Assembly: GCF_015751905.1 (NCBI RefSeq)
Contig: NZ_JADOUF010000001.1
Coordinates: 682,001-746,000 of the forward strand
Reading direction: 5' to 3'
Source: Longispora fulva
Lineage (GTDB): Bacteria > Actinomycetota > Actinomycetes > Mycobacteriales > Micromonosporaceae
DNA length: 64,000 nucleotides
The position numbers and the translations under genes were made by a program. Below are positions 44,629-53,999 of the stretch, piece after piece (positions within the stretch are counted from its first letter, which is position 1; each line of letters starts with the position of its first letter). The notes under the pieces are model-generated. The model had not been told where the DNA came from. It searched no databases and was given only the letters and a program-made list of their open reading frames with translations.

Positions 44629-44910
44629 GGACAGACTCCACCCGTTGACGTAATTGGCTCATTGATTGGCTTATCGGCATTCCGCCCCGGTTTGGGGTGG
44701 CGCTTCCGATGTGCATAAGCCTGCCGGAGCACAACAGGGCTGTCACTACCTACGGGCTGGCACCAAGGTGCCCGGCGCGAAGGTGCCAGGACGCGACGGC
44801 CCGGTCCGAGATCGCGGCCGTGGGCACATGGATGCCTCGATCACGACCGCCGGGGACCACCCTGGAGTTGCCGGGCCCAGCGGCCACGGCGTCTCAGCTA
44901 GCCTCCTACG

Positions 44911-45348
44911 ATGGCTTCTGATCCCCGCACCGAACTAGACCGCGAGTTCTGGCATCCGTTCAGCGCGACCTTCGCGGCCGGCGATCTGGCAGCCCACATG
45001 GCGTTGCACACCCCGGATGTCATCCGGGTCGAGGCGGACCACGGCTGGCTCGGCGGGCTGGCTGAGTACACGCGGCGCACCGGGGAGTTCCTTGCCGAGA
45101 TGTCGGCCCTGGGCACCAAGGTCGACCTGCAGTTCCGCTTCTCCGAACGCCACATCACGTCCGATCTCGCCTCCGAGCGGGGCGTCTACCGACTGAACCT
45201 GACCACGAACGACGAACAGCGCTCCGTCTACGGCAGCTTCCACACGATCGCCCGCAAGCAGGACGGCAATTGGCGACTCGCCGTGGACTACAGCTCGAAC
45301 GAAGGCGGCACGATCACGGCAGAGGACTTCGAGGCACTGAATGGTTGA
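44911..45348 (+). CDS. NTF2-like fold protein
   Basis: The 145-residue product has the DUF4440/SnoaL-like pattern: N-terminal helix (DREFWHPFSATFAAGDLAAH), HTPDVIRVEADHGWL, then four long strands ending GNWRLAVDYSSNEGG. No catalytic residues can be assigned, and no biosynthetic context is present. Cytoplasmic. It has its own upstream region of about 280 bases shared with the 54-residue peptide gene. The function is unknown, perhaps small-molecule binding or isomerisation. Confidence 0.75.
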   Translation: MASDPRTELDREFWHPFSATFAAGDLAAHMALHTPDVIRVEADHGWLGGLAEYTRRTGEFLAEMSALGTKVDLQFRFSERHITSDLASERGVYRLNLTTNDEQRSVYGSFHTIARKQDGNWRLAVDYSSNEGGTITAEDFEALNG

Positions 45349-45483
45349 CCGCGTCCGGCCACTCGTCTGAGGCGCCGACGACCTGCCGTTGGCCACTGGC
45401 CGCGCCGACACCCGGTGTCTCAGTCCCCACAGGACACCTGGAGTAGGCCAGGCACCGTCCTGACCGGTCGAGGAGGGCACCGG

Positions 45484-45966
45484 CTACTGAGCTTCGGGCC
45501 TCACGGGTTGCTGCTGCCGCTTGCCGGCATGGCTCGGTAGGAAGTCGTCAGTGAACTCCTCGCCGGCGAGGGCGGCGTCGACCCGGGCGCGGATGTAGGC
45601 GCCGGTCACCGGGCAGTCCAGCGGCCGGTCGTCGGGACACGCCAGCAGGTGTTCCAGGACAGCGGCGGCCCGGGTGAGCCTGGCGATGCGGGCCAGCATC
45701 CGCTCCCGCTGCTCGGTGATCAGTGCGCGCCGATCGGCGACGTGTTCGCTGTCCATCACGGCCGCGGTGTCGGCGAGCGGCATCAGGCCGTCGTTGTGCC
45801 ACAGTTGGGCGTACGCGAGCCTCTGCAGGCCGGCGTGGTCGTAGTAGCGGACCCGCCCGCGCCGGACGGCGGGCCCGGTCAGGCCGCGCTCCTCGTAGTA
45901 GCGCAGGGCGGGCACGGACAGGCCGAACGCCTTGGCCACCTCACTGATCGAGAACAGCGGCTCCAC
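45484..45966 (-). CDS. MerR family transcriptional regulator
   Basis: The GTG at 45966 gives 160 residues. The MerR winged helix is clear: FSISEVAKAFGLSVPALRYYEERGL, then RRGRVRYYDHAGLQRLAYAQ. A long coiled-coil dimer helix follows and the C-terminus has LACPDDRPLDCPV, a Cys pair that is not the four-Cys SoxR cluster. It is divergent from the MFS gene with a perfect 20-bp palindrome between, placed where MerR proteins twist an over-spaced promoter. Confidence 0.92.
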   Translation of the reverse strand: MEPLFSISEVAKAFGLSVPALRYYEERGLTGPAVRRGRVRYYDHAGLQRLAYAQLWHNDGLMPLADTAAVMDSEHVADRRALITEQRERMLARIARLTRAAAVLEHLLACPDDRPLDCPVTGAYIRARVDAALAGEEFTDDFLPSHAGKRQQQPVRPEAQ

Positions 45967-45978
45967 GGTGCCTCCTTG

Positions 45979-45998
45979 CGCTCAAGTGCACTTGAGCG
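45979..45998. promoter_or_regulatory. 20-bp perfect palindrome, MerR operator
   Basis: cgctcaagtgcacttgagcg is its own reverse complement and lies in the divergent gap. CTCAAGT/ACTTGAG are the half-sites of the SoxR-type MerR box. TTGCGC at 45976 and AACGAT at 46001 could be -35 and -10 with 19-base spacing, as expected for MerR-activated promoters driving the MFS gene. Confidence 0.8.
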
Positions 45999-46047
45999 TG
46001 AACGATGAGGACATCCTAACTTCCGCCTCGAAGGGCAGGACCGTCCC

Positions 46048-47268
46048 ATGCCGACCTCTTCCTCCGGCGTCACAACCCCACCGCCGGCATCCGCCGGCCA
46101 CACCCCCAAGGCGGGTGCGCTGCTTGTCGTCGGCTTCGTGCTGCTGAGCCTGAACACCCGGGTCGCGTTCGGGCAGATCGGGCCGCTCGCCCCGGTCGCC
46201 CACTTCAGCTCCGGCGCGGTGACCGTGCTGGGCCTGCTCCCGCCGCTGTGCATGGGCCTGTTCGCCCCGCTCGCCCCGCTGGTGCGGCGCCGGCTCGGCG
46301 AGGAGCGCGGCCTGCTGTGGGCCAGCGTCGTCCTGGTCGCCGGCGCGATCGTGCGCACGATCGGCATGCCGGGCCTGTACGTCGGCACCGTCGTCGTCAG
46401 CCTCGCCATCGCGATCGTCAACGTGCTCGTGCCCGTCCTCGTCCGGGCCCGCTTCCCCCACCGGCACGTCGGCACCATGATGGGCGTCTACGCGCTGTCG
46501 ATGGGCGTCGGCTCGGCGATCGTCGCCGCCATGGTCGCGCCCGTCGCCCAGGCGTCCGGCGGATCCTGGCAGCTCGCGATCGGCCTCGCCGTCGTACCCG
46601 CCGTGCTCGCCGCCGTGGGCATCGCCCCGCAGGCCCGCGCCCGCCGGCCCCGGCCCACCACCGGGGGAACCGATGCGGCCGCGCCGCGCCGGCACGTGGC
46701 CCGCACCGGGCTGGCGTGGAGCCTGACGGCGTTCTTCGGCATCCAGACCCTCGCGTTCTACACGGCCCTCGCCTGGCTGCCGTCCGTCCTCATCGCCTCC
46801 GGCACCAGCCGGACCGCCGCCGGAGTCTGCCAGGCGGTCCTCATCCTCGGCGTGGCCGCGGGCGGCTTCATCGCCCCGGTCCTCGCCGCACGCCGGCCCG
46901 ACCAGCGCCCGCACATTCTGGGTACCGTCCTGGTCAGCGCCGTCGGGTTCACCGGACTGCTGCTCGCCCCGACCGGACCGTCGGCACTGTGGGCCGCCGT
47001 TCTCGGCATCGGCCTGGGTGCCGGACAGTCCCTCCCAGGCGTGCTCTACGCCCGCCGGGGCACCGATCACGAGCATGTCGCCGCGCTGTCGACCATGGCC
47101 CAGACCTGCGGCTTCCTCATCGCCGCCACCGGCCCCGCACTCGCCGCCGTCCTCCACGGCGCGACGGGATCCTGGACCGTCCCGCTCGCGACGGTCATCG
47201 CGGCCCTTCTCCTCGGGGGCGCACTGAGCATGCGAGCAGGCCACGACCCCCAGCGTGGGTGTTCTTGA
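46048..47268 (+). CDS. MFS transporter, CynX/NimT-like
   Basis: The 406-residue protein has about 12 membrane helices. LLSLNTRVAFGQIGPLAPVA at the first helix is the hallmark of the CynX/NimT (cyanate/nitroimidazole) branch of MFS. A long cytoplasmic loop with RARRPRPTTGG separates the halves. It is probably activated by the divergent MerR protein. Such pairs respond to small organic compounds and export them; the substrate is not known. Confidence 0.9.
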   Translation: MPTSSSGVTTPPPASAGHTPKAGALLVVGFVLLSLNTRVAFGQIGPLAPVAHFSSGAVTVLGLLPPLCMGLFAPLAPLVRRRLGEERGLLWASVVLVAGAIVRTIGMPGLYVGTVVVSLAIAIVNVLVPVLVRARFPHRHVGTMMGVYALSMGVGSAIVAAMVAPVAQASGGSWQLAIGLAVVPAVLAAVGIAPQARARRPRPTTGGTDAAAPRRHVARTGLAWSLTAFFGIQTLAFYTALAWLPSVLIASGTSRTAAGVCQAVLILGVAAGGFIAPVLAARRPDQRPHILGTVLVSAVGFTGLLLAPTGPSALWAAVLGIGLGAGQSLPGVLYARRGTDHEHVAALSTMAQTCGFLIAATGPALAAVLHGATGSWTVPLATVIAALLLGGALSMRAGHDPQRGCS

Positions 47269-47463
47269 CCGGACGACGGGGAAGTGGGCGTGGAGACCGC
47301 GCGCGTTCGCCTGGACGCACATCGGGCCTCCCGCCTGCCGCGTGAGACGGATCTCTGGCTCGCTATCCCGCCGCACGGTACGCGCTCAGGTCGGCGGCGG
47401 GAAGTGCCGGTCGTCTAGGGCGACACGTCGTATGACCGGCCTCAGGGAAATCCGCGGCGGCGG

Positions 47464-48303
47464 TCAGGCGAAGTCGGCCACGTGGTCGGCGGCCCAGGTG
47501 GCGAAGGAGAGCGCCGGGCGCCCGAGGACCACCGCGACATCGTCAGTCACCTGCTCCGGAGTCTGCGCCAGTGCCGCCCATCCCGCCAGGGCCGCGTCGG
47601 CGAACTGGGGGCTGCCCATCGCCGCGGCCAGCATCGGGCGCATCGCGTCGGCGGTTACGTCCTGCCATCGCAGCTCGCGGCCCAGCGACTGTCCGATGAT
47701 GCGCACCTGCTCATCCTGCCGGACGGTCTCTGGCCCGCTGAGCACGTAGGTCTGCTGGTCGTGCCGCTCGTCGACCAGCGCCTCGACAGCCACCGCGGCG
47801 ATGTCGTCCTCGTGGACCAACGAGCGGGCCGCCGCACCGTACGGCCAGCGCACCACCCCCTCGGCACGGATCTGGGCGGCCCAGCCCAACGCGTTCGTGG
47901 CGATTCCGGTCGGACGTAGCACCGTCCAGGGCAGACCCGCCGAGGCGACGGCGCGCTCGGCCACCGCCCAGAACGAGTCCGGATCGGCTCCGGCTGACGC
48001 GGCCGACACGTAGACCACGCGGGGCGCGCCCGCGCTGGCCAGAACATTCATCACCTGTGGGGCCAGCTCGCCCGTGACCGCCGGGTCGACGAACGGCCAG
48101 ACGAGGAACGCCGCCTCCACGCCCTCCATGTGTGGCCGGAGACTGTCCGGATGGGCCAGGTCAGCGGCGACCACCTCAACACCGGCCGGCAGAGTCGCGC
48201 GTGCGGGGGAACGCGTGACCGCGCGCACGCTCCGGCCGGCCGCCACCAGCCGGTCCACCACGCGCCGCCCGACGTTGCCGGTCGCACCAGTTACCAGGAT
48301 CAT
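47464..48303 (-). CDS. NmrA-like NAD(P)-binding atypical SDR
   Basis: The ATG at 48303 has TGGAGA upstream and gives 279 residues. The nucleotide-binding loop is MILVTGATGNVGRR at the N-terminus, the GxxGxxG form of atypical SDRs (NmrA/HSCARG). LVWPFVDPAV, VYVSAASAGA and WTVLRPTGIATNAL follow the family order. These proteins act as NAD(P)H-quinone reductases or redox sensors. A palindrome (48353-48368) upstream could be its operator. Confidence 0.88.
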   Translation of the reverse strand: MILVTGATGNVGRRVVDRLVAAGRSVRAVTRSPARATLPAGVEVVAADLAHPDSLRPHMEGVEAAFLVWPFVDPAVTGELAPQVMNVLASAGAPRVVYVSAASAGADPDSFWAVAERAVASAGLPWTVLRPTGIATNALGWAAQIRAEGVVRWPYGAAARSLVHEDDIAAVAVEALVDERHDQQTYVLSGPETVRQDEQVRIIGQSLGRELRWQDVTADAMRPMLAAAMGSPQFADAALAGWAALAQTPEQVTDDVAVVLGRPALSFATWAADHVADFA

Positions 48304-48642
48304 GGTCGTCTCCAGGGGTGTCTCGGGAACTCGATGCGGCCAACCGTAGAACCTCAACAACGGTTGAGATCAAGTCTGGTGGGCACGATCGGGGCCGTGA
48401 AACCACGACACGTCGCGGGAGTGGCGCGAGTCCGGCCTGGCCATCGGGCAGGGGTCGCACCGCTGCGGCGCCACCTTCCCATGACGGCACCGAGGATGAC
48501 GTAGGAGTCGACCACTGTCGGTCCACGGTTGGCCTGGCCGGGTGACGTCTTCCCGACCGGCCTGACCGTAATCGCTCCCATCGGCCCGGTCCGCGCCGTC
48601 CGCTGGCTGGCCGGCGACGTCCGATGGTGCTGTGATGGGCGG
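48304..48642. other. Divergent intergenic region with one operator-like palindrome
   Basis: This 339-base gap lies between the NmrA-like gene and the esterase lipoprotein gene. ctcaac-aacg-gttgag (48353-48368) is a 6-bp inverted repeat 50 bases upstream of the NmrA-like start. I see no small gene with a ribosome site and no terminator. Confidence 0.5.
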
Positions 48643-49548
48643 ATGCGACGAATGCTCGCCCTTCTCCTGTGCGCCGCGACGGTGCTCACCAGTTGCCGGC
48701 CCGCCCACGGTTCCGCCGGCGCCGAGCACCGGATCACGGTGGCCGGCGTGACCCGCACCTATCGGGTGCACATCCCGGCCGGCGGGTCCGGGGCCGGACC
48801 GGTCGTGCTCGCCCTGCACGGCGCGCTCGGCACCGGCGAGGGTCTGGAGGCGCTGACCGGCCTGGACCGCGTGGCCGACGAGCGTGGCCTGATTCTCGTG
48901 TACCCGGACGGCTTCGACCGCTCCTGGGCCGACGGCCGGGGAGTTTCCCCGGCGGACAAGGCGCACATGGACGACGTCGCCTTCCTCGCCGCCGTGCTCG
49001 ACGCGGTGCGGCGCGACCACCCGGCCGCCGACCGGAGCCGGGCATTCGTGCTCGGCATGTCCAACGGCGCGATGATGGCCCACCGGCTGGGCTGCGAGCT
49101 GTCCGACCGGATCACGGCCGTCGCGGCGGTCGCCGGTGGCATCCCGGCCACGGTGGCGATGGGATGTCATCCGGCCCGGCCGCCCCGGATGCTCGACATC
49201 CAGGGCACCGCCGATCCGCTGGTGCCGTACACCGGGGGCGAGGTCACCGTGCCCGGCACCGGTCAGCAGCGCGGCGAACTGCTGTCGGCGTCCGACACGG
49301 CCACGCACTGGGCCCGACTGGCCGGCTGCGCCGGTCCGCCGACGGCCGCCGCACTGCCCGACCGGGTGGACGACGGCACCACCACCGGCACGCTGACCTG
49401 GTGCGCGGGCCAGGTGGAGCTGTACGCCGTGACCGGCGGCGGGCACACCTGGCCGGGCGGCGTGCAGTACCTCCCGGCCGTCGTTGTCGGCCCGACGGCC
49501 CGGGACTTCGACGCCAGCCAGGTGATCGGAGCGTTTTTCGCGCGGTAG
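48643..49548 (+). CDS. Esterase lipoprotein, LpqC/PHB-depolymerase-like
   Basis: The ATG at 48643 gives 301 residues with a lipoprotein signal (LALLLCAATVLTSC). The alpha/beta-hydrolase core is visible: VLALHGALGTGE (oxyanion), FVLGMSNGAMMA with the nucleophile serine, DIQGTADPLVPY with the acid, and GGGHTWPGG with the histidine. This is the esterase-D/LpqC pattern, which covers polyhydroxybutyrate depolymerases and feruloyl esterases. It should work at the outer membrane face. No upstream SD is obvious. Confidence 0.88.
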   Translation: MRRMLALLLCAATVLTSCRPAHGSAGAEHRITVAGVTRTYRVHIPAGGSGAGPVVLALHGALGTGEGLEALTGLDRVADERGLILVYPDGFDRSWADGRGVSPADKAHMDDVAFLAAVLDAVRRDHPAADRSRAFVLGMSNGAMMAHRLGCELSDRITAVAAVAGGIPATVAMGCHPARPPRMLDIQGTADPLVPYTGGEVTVPGTGQQRGELLSASDTATHWARLAGCAGPPTAAALPDRVDDGTTTGTLTWCAGQVELYAVTGGGHTWPGGVQYLPAVVVGPTARDFDASQVIGAFFAR

Positions 49549-49649
49549 CGGCCGCGGACGGATCCCTGGCGGCGGCTCGTCCACCCGATCGTGCGCTTGC
49601 CGTCACGTCCGTCCGAGCGCGGATCGGAGTCACCCGCACCGCGCCGCCG

Positions 49650-50381
49650 TCACCAGGGCACCACCCCCGCGTCCTCGAAGAACTCGCCGGTCGGGCCGCC
49701 GTCGGGGAGCGTCGCGAGCCGGATCGCGACCGCCGCGCCCTGCTCGGGGGTACGCACGCCGCGGTGGCCGTTGAGGTCGGTCGCGACGAAGCCGGGACAG
49801 CCGGCGTTGATCAGGATGGGGGTGTCGCGCAGTTCCTTGGCGTACTGGATGGTGACGGCGTTGAGGAACGTCTTGGAGGGCGAGTACGCGGCCGACAGCG
49901 GGCCGATGACGTCGGCCCCGGCGGAGCTGGTCTGCCGGGTGAGGGAGCCGACGCTGCTGGACATGTTCACGATCCGGGGCGAGGCCGACCGGCGCAGCAG
50001 GGGCAGCATCGCGTTGGTGACCCGGATGACGCCGAGAACGTTGGTCTCCACGGCCAATTGGACCGCCGCCAGGTCCACCGTGGTGGGGTGTTGCGGCATG
50101 CCGCCGGTGACCGCGGCGTTGTTGACGAGCACGTCGAGGCGGCCGGCGCGTTCGGTGACCACCTCGACGGCGGCGGCCACGCTGGCGTCGTCGGTCACGT
50201 CGAGGGGTACGCCGAACGCGTCGACGCCGGCCGCGCGCAGCTTCTCCACCGCGGTGTCGCGGCGCTGCCCGTCGCGGGCGCCGACGCCGACGCTCCAGCC
50301 GAGGGCGCCCAGGCCGGCCGCGATCTCGTACCCGATTCCCTTGTTCGCGCCGGTGACCAGCACGATCTTCTGTTCGCTCAT
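49650..50381 (-). CDS. Classical SDR oxidoreductase
   Basis: The 243-residue protein has the Rossmann loop TGANKGIGYEIA, the NNAAVTGG segment, the catalytic serine in IVNMSSSVG, and YSPSK as the YxxxK motif. These residues bind NAD(P)H and transfer hydride to a carbonyl. The sequence resembles carbonyl reductases. It is divergent from the LysR gene (93 bases between), which suggests it is the regulator's target. Substrate unknown. Confidence 0.92.
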   Translation of the reverse strand: MSEQKIVLVTGANKGIGYEIAAGLGALGWSVGVGARDGQRRDTAVEKLRAAGVDAFGVPLDVTDDASVAAAVEVVTERAGRLDVLVNNAAVTGGMPQHPTTVDLAAVQLAVETNVLGVIRVTNAMLPLLRRSASPRIVNMSSSVGSLTRQTSSAGADVIGPLSAAYSPSKTFLNAVTIQYAKELRDTPILINAGCPGFVATDLNGHRGVRTPEQGAAVAIRLATLPDGGPTGEFFEDAGVVPW

Positions 50382-50474
50382 GCCTGTGATCCTGCCGGCG
50401 ACCGGGCGGGCCACCAACACCGTTCGGGTGGGCGACGATACCTGCGGGGTATCGGTCGGCTGTACCGTGGCGGG

Positions 50475-51323
50475 ATGGAGACCCGGGAATTGCGGTATTT
50501 CGTGGCCGTCGCCGAGGAGTTGCACTTCGGCCGCGCCGCCCAGCGGCTCGGGATCGCGCAGCCGCCGCTGTCGAGGGCGATCGGGCAACTCGAACGCCGG
50601 CTCGGGGTGGAGTTGCTGGCCCGGACGAGCCGCGTCGTGGCGCTGACCGAGGCGGGCGCGGTGCTGCTGCGCGAGGCCCGCGCCGCTCTGGACGCGGTGG
50701 CGGCGGCCGAACGTCGGACCCGCCGGGCCGCCCAGGCGACGACCGGCCAACCCGGCCTGGTCCTCGCAGCGAAGGCCGGCGCGTCCGGTGAACTGCTGTC
50801 CCAGTTGCTGCGGGCGTACGCCGCCGAGCCCGACGCGGCCACCGTCGAGGTGCTGCTGTGCGGGATCGCCGAGCAGGAACGGCTGCTGCGGGACGGGCGC
50901 GCCGACGTGGCGTTGCTGCACCGGCCGTATGACTCCACGGTCGGACTGGACACCGAGGAGCTGCGCACCGAGGGGCAGGTCGCGGTCCTGCCGGCCGGAC
51001 ATCCCCTCACCGGCCGGTCCCACCTGCGGATGGCGGACGTCACGGGGCTCCCGGACCTGCCGACGCCCCGCTGGCCCTGCCCCGATGGCGCCTACGAGGA
51101 CGGCCCGGGTCCGCAGGTGCGCGACGCCACGCAGCTGTACCAGCTGATCGCGCTCGGCAGGGCCACGGCGGTGATGCCGGAGTCCTGCCGTGCCCAGTTG
51201 CGCGACGACCTGGCGGCCGTGCCCGTCGTGGACGCGCCGCCCGTCACGACCGTCATCGCGTGGCCGCCACACAGCCGGTCCCGGGCCCTGGCCCAGCTGA
51301 TCCGGACCGCGACGCGCCTCTAA
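50475..51323 (+). CDS. LysR family transcriptional regulator
   Basis: The 282-residue protein opens METRELRYFVAVAEELHFGR, the LysR helix-turn-helix, with AAQRLGIAQPPLSRAIGQLE as recognition part. The effector domain is shorter than average. It is divergent from the SDR gene and probably regulates it. Its stop overlaps the stop of the convergent membrane protein gene. Ligand unknown. Confidence 0.93.
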   Translation: METRELRYFVAVAEELHFGRAAQRLGIAQPPLSRAIGQLERRLGVELLARTSRVVALTEAGAVLLREARAALDAVAAAERRTRRAAQATTGQPGLVLAAKAGASGELLSQLLRAYAAEPDAATVEVLLCGIAEQERLLRDGRADVALLHRPYDSTVGLDTEELRTEGQVAVLPAGHPLTGRSHLRMADVTGLPDLPTPRWPCPDGAYEDGPGPQVRDATQLYQLIALGRATAVMPESCRAQLRDDLAAVPVVDAPPVTTVIAWPPHSRSRALAQLIRTATRL

Positions 51324-51868
51324 CGTCCGCGCCGCGCGGTCCGGACCGCGAAGGCGGCGGTGACGGCGAGCAGCAGTGGCCCCCAGGCCAGCAGCGGCGC
51401 GTAGCAGACGGTCATCAGCGTGGCCCATGCTCCCTTCGGGGCGTCGGCGTCGGCCAGGTTGCCGGCCCAGTGCACCGCTCCCCAGGTGGTGACGTAGGTG
51501 ACCGCGATCCCGCCGAGGGCGGCGGGGATGATCGCGGCCAGCCGGGGGATCCGCCGCCCGCCGAGCACCGGCACCCAGCGGGGCATCCGCTCGCCCCACG
51601 GCCGGACCAGGCCCATGGTCAGGAAGGCGAGGGTCTCGGCGAACAGGCTCAGCACGATCAGGTACGCCGTGCCCCAGCCGGGGGTCAGGGCCTGCATCCG
51701 GTCCAGGCTCGGGCCGGTGAACCCCATGGACAGGCCCGTGCCCATCGCCAGCCGCCACAGGCCCGACGGCACGGCGGTGAGTGCGGCGGCGCGGGCGGCC
51801 CGGTCGGCCCAGCGTGGTACCGCCGACACTGTGGGCTGCGGGGCGGGGATCGTGGTGACGGTCGACAT
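51320..51868 (-). CDS. Integral membrane protein of unknown function
   Basis: The ATG at 51868 has AGGAGG ahead and gives 182 residues with four probable membrane helices (about 30-50, 65-90, 108-130, 150-172). Two Arg-rich loops face the cytoplasm. No enzyme motif is present. It is convergent with the LysR gene with overlapping stops, and divergent from the sensor kinase gene at 52027. It may be under control of that two-component pair, but this is a guess from position. Confidence 0.75.
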   Translation of the reverse strand: MSTVTTIPAPQPTVSAVPRWADRAARAAALTAVPSGLWRLAMGTGLSMGFTGPSLDRMQALTPGWGTAYLIVLSLFAETLAFLTMGLVRPWGERMPRWVPVLGGRRIPRLAAIIPAALGGIAVTYVTTWGAVHWAGNLADADAPKGAWATLMTVCYAPLLAWGPLLLAVTAAFAVRTARRGR

Positions 51869-52026
51869 GGGAACCTCCTGGTCAGTGCGCTTCTTGTGTC
51901 TCAAGCCTGGTCGGGAACGCCGCCTACGGGCAGGTGCCGACCGGCATGTTCCCGGCCGGCGGGGACCCGGCGGATGTGCCATTCGGCACGGTGTGCCGGC
52001 GGGCCGCTGGCCCTAGGCTGGGCGGC

Positions 52027-53265
52027 ATGCGGACGAAGATCAACTGGCTACTGGGTGTGCCGGCGACGTGCCTGATCGCGCTGGGCACGATCCTCGCCTG
52101 GGGGCGAGCAGGCTGGCTGGTGGTGCCATCGGCCATCGCCGTGCTCGGGTTGAACGCGATCGTCCTGGAGCACACGCGGGAGAAGACGGCTCGGCTCGAG
52201 GGCCCCGCGCGGGAGAACGCCGCCCGGCGCGGCGGCCCGGCGGGGGACACGGGCAGCCGGACGGCCCAGGGCCCGGCGGTGGGTCAGGTCGCGGCGCTTC
52301 TCGCCGTCACCGCCTCCGGCACGACGCTGTTCGCCGGTACCGGCTGGTTCGGCGTGACCCTGCCGGCCGGAGCCCGGGCCGGTGAGAACGCCGTCGCCGG
52401 CATCGTCGGGCTCATCGAGGTCGTCGCGCTGCTGTTGGTGCTGTTCCTCGCGGTCCGCCGGGCACCGGTCCGGCAGGCGTGGCTGGCCGGCGTGCTCCTC
52501 GGCGCGGCCGTGGCACTGTGGCCGGCCCGGTTCCTCGGGTTCACGGGCGGCGGGCTGCTGGCCTGCGCGTTCTGGGCCATGGCCGGGGCACTGTCCGCCA
52601 CGGTCGGCCTCTACCTGCGGGCCCTCGACGCGCACCGTGTCCGGTCCGTGGCCCTCGCCCGGCGCGAGCAGCGGCTGGCCCTGGCCGCCGACCTGCACGA
52701 CTACGTCGCGCACGACCTGAGCGAGATGGTCGCCCTCGCCCAGGCCGGCCAGTTCGTGCCGGCCGAGGCGGCACCGGCCCTTTTCGAGCAGGTCGAACAG
52801 GCCGGCATCCGGGCACTCGCCTCGATGGACCGCACGGTCGGCGTGCTGCACTCCGGCGAGGACCAGTCCGTCGCCCCGGTGCCCGACCTGGCCGACCTGC
52901 CGGCGACGATCGACCGCTTCGCCCGAAGCACCGACGGGGTGGTGGACGCGGACCTCGGGCCCGTCGACGCGCTGCCACGGGAGGTGACGGGCACGGCGTA
53001 CCGCATCGTGGTGGAGGGTCTGACCAATATCAGGCGGCACGCGCCGCACGCCGGCAGAGTGCGGGTGAGCGCGCGGGTGCACGGCCGCGAGCTGCGGGTG
53101 GCGGTGACCGACGACGGGGGAGGCGGGACGGTGAGTGAGCGGCGCGGTGGGCTGGGCCTGGTGGGACTGACCGCGAGGGTCGAGGCGCTCGGCGGCACGC
53201 TCACCGCCGGGCCGGACGGTCCCGGCTGGCGGATCGCGGCACGGCTCCCGGTGGGTGCGGCATGA
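52027..53265 (+). CDS. Sensor histidine kinase (HisKA_3)
   Basis: The ATG at 52027 gives 412 residues. The N-terminal half has about six membrane helices without a large external domain. The phospho-acceptor is H224 in AADLHDYVAHDLSEMV; the usual Arg/Asn-rich HisKA_3 signature is partly changed (AHDLSEMV). The ATPase part includes EGLTNIRRHAPHA, VTDDGGGG and RGGLGLVGLTARVE. It overlaps the response regulator by 4 bases. The signal is unknown. Confidence 0.9.
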   Translation: MRTKINWLLGVPATCLIALGTILAWGRAGWLVVPSAIAVLGLNAIVLEHTREKTARLEGPARENAARRGGPAGDTGSRTAQGPAVGQVAALLAVTASGTTLFAGTGWFGVTLPAGARAGENAVAGIVGLIEVVALLLVLFLAVRRAPVRQAWLAGVLLGAAVALWPARFLGFTGGGLLACAFWAMAGALSATVGLYLRALDAHRVRSVALARREQRLALAADLHDYVAHDLSEMVALAQAGQFVPAEAAPALFEQVEQAGIRALASMDRTVGVLHSGEDQSVAPVPDLADLPATIDRFARSTDGVVDADLGPVDALPREVTGTAYRIVVEGLTNIRRHAPHAGRVRVSARVHGRELRVAVTDDGGGGTVSERRGGLGLVGLTARVEALGGTLTAGPDGPGWRIAARLPVGAA

Positions 53266-53894
53266 TCCGGGTGCTGCTCGCCGACGACCAGGCGAACATC
53301 CGCGGCGCGTTCCGGATCATCCTCGACGCCCAGCCCGACATCACGGTGGTGGCCGAGGCCGGCGACGGGCACTCGGCGGTCGAGCAGGCCCGGCACCTGC
53401 GGCCCGACGTGGTGCTCGCCGACATCCGGATGCCCGGCCTCGACGGCCTGGAGGTCACCCGGCTGCTGGCCGGCCCCGGCGTCGCCGACCCGCTCCGGGT
53501 CGTGGTGGTCACGACCTTCGACCTCGACGAGTACGTGCACACCGCGCTGCGCAACGGCGCGTCCGGCTTCCTGCTCAAGCGGTCCAGTCCCACGCTGCTC
53601 GCCGAGGCGGTGCGGGCGGCCGTCGCAGGGGACGCCCTGATCAGCCCACAGGTGACAGTGCGGCTGCTCCGCCAGCTCAGCGCGCCCCGGGCCGCCGAGC
53701 CGGCCGAGGCGCTCACCGCCCGGGAGGCTGAGATCACCACCCTGGTCGGCGGGGGCGCGACGAACAACGAGATCGCCGCAGAACTGTTCATCTCCGCGGG
53801 CACGGTCAAAAACCACCTGGCGAACATCCAACGCAAGCTCGCGGTCCGCAACCGGGTCGGCATCGCGGCCTGGGCGTGGGACAAGGGGCGCTGA
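53262..53894 (+). CDS. LuxR-type response regulator
   Basis: The 210-residue protein starts inside the kinase stop (ATGA). The receiver has LLADDQ, D54 in LADIRMPG, and GFLLKRS with the conserved Lys. The C-terminal NarL-type helix-turn-helix is LTAREAEITTLVGGGATNNEIA. It should bind DNA after phosphorylation by its neighbour. The divergent membrane protein gene is a possible target. Confidence 0.93.
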   Translation: MIRVLLADDQANIRGAFRIILDAQPDITVVAEAGDGHSAVEQARHLRPDVVLADIRMPGLDGLEVTRLLAGPGVADPLRVVVVTTFDLDEYVHTALRNGASGFLLKRSSPTLLAEAVRAAVAGDALISPQVTVRLLRQLSAPRAAEPAEALTAREAEITTLVGGGATNNEIAAELFISAGTVKNHLANIQRKLAVRNRVGIAAWAWDKGR

Positions 53895-53999
53895 CCGGCG
53901 GGACCATCCCCGGCCGCGAACTCGCCGAGGCCCCGCGCAGCCTGCGGTATGCATCTCGACCCCTGGACTCCGCCTCGGCCCGACGAGATCCAGGACCCC

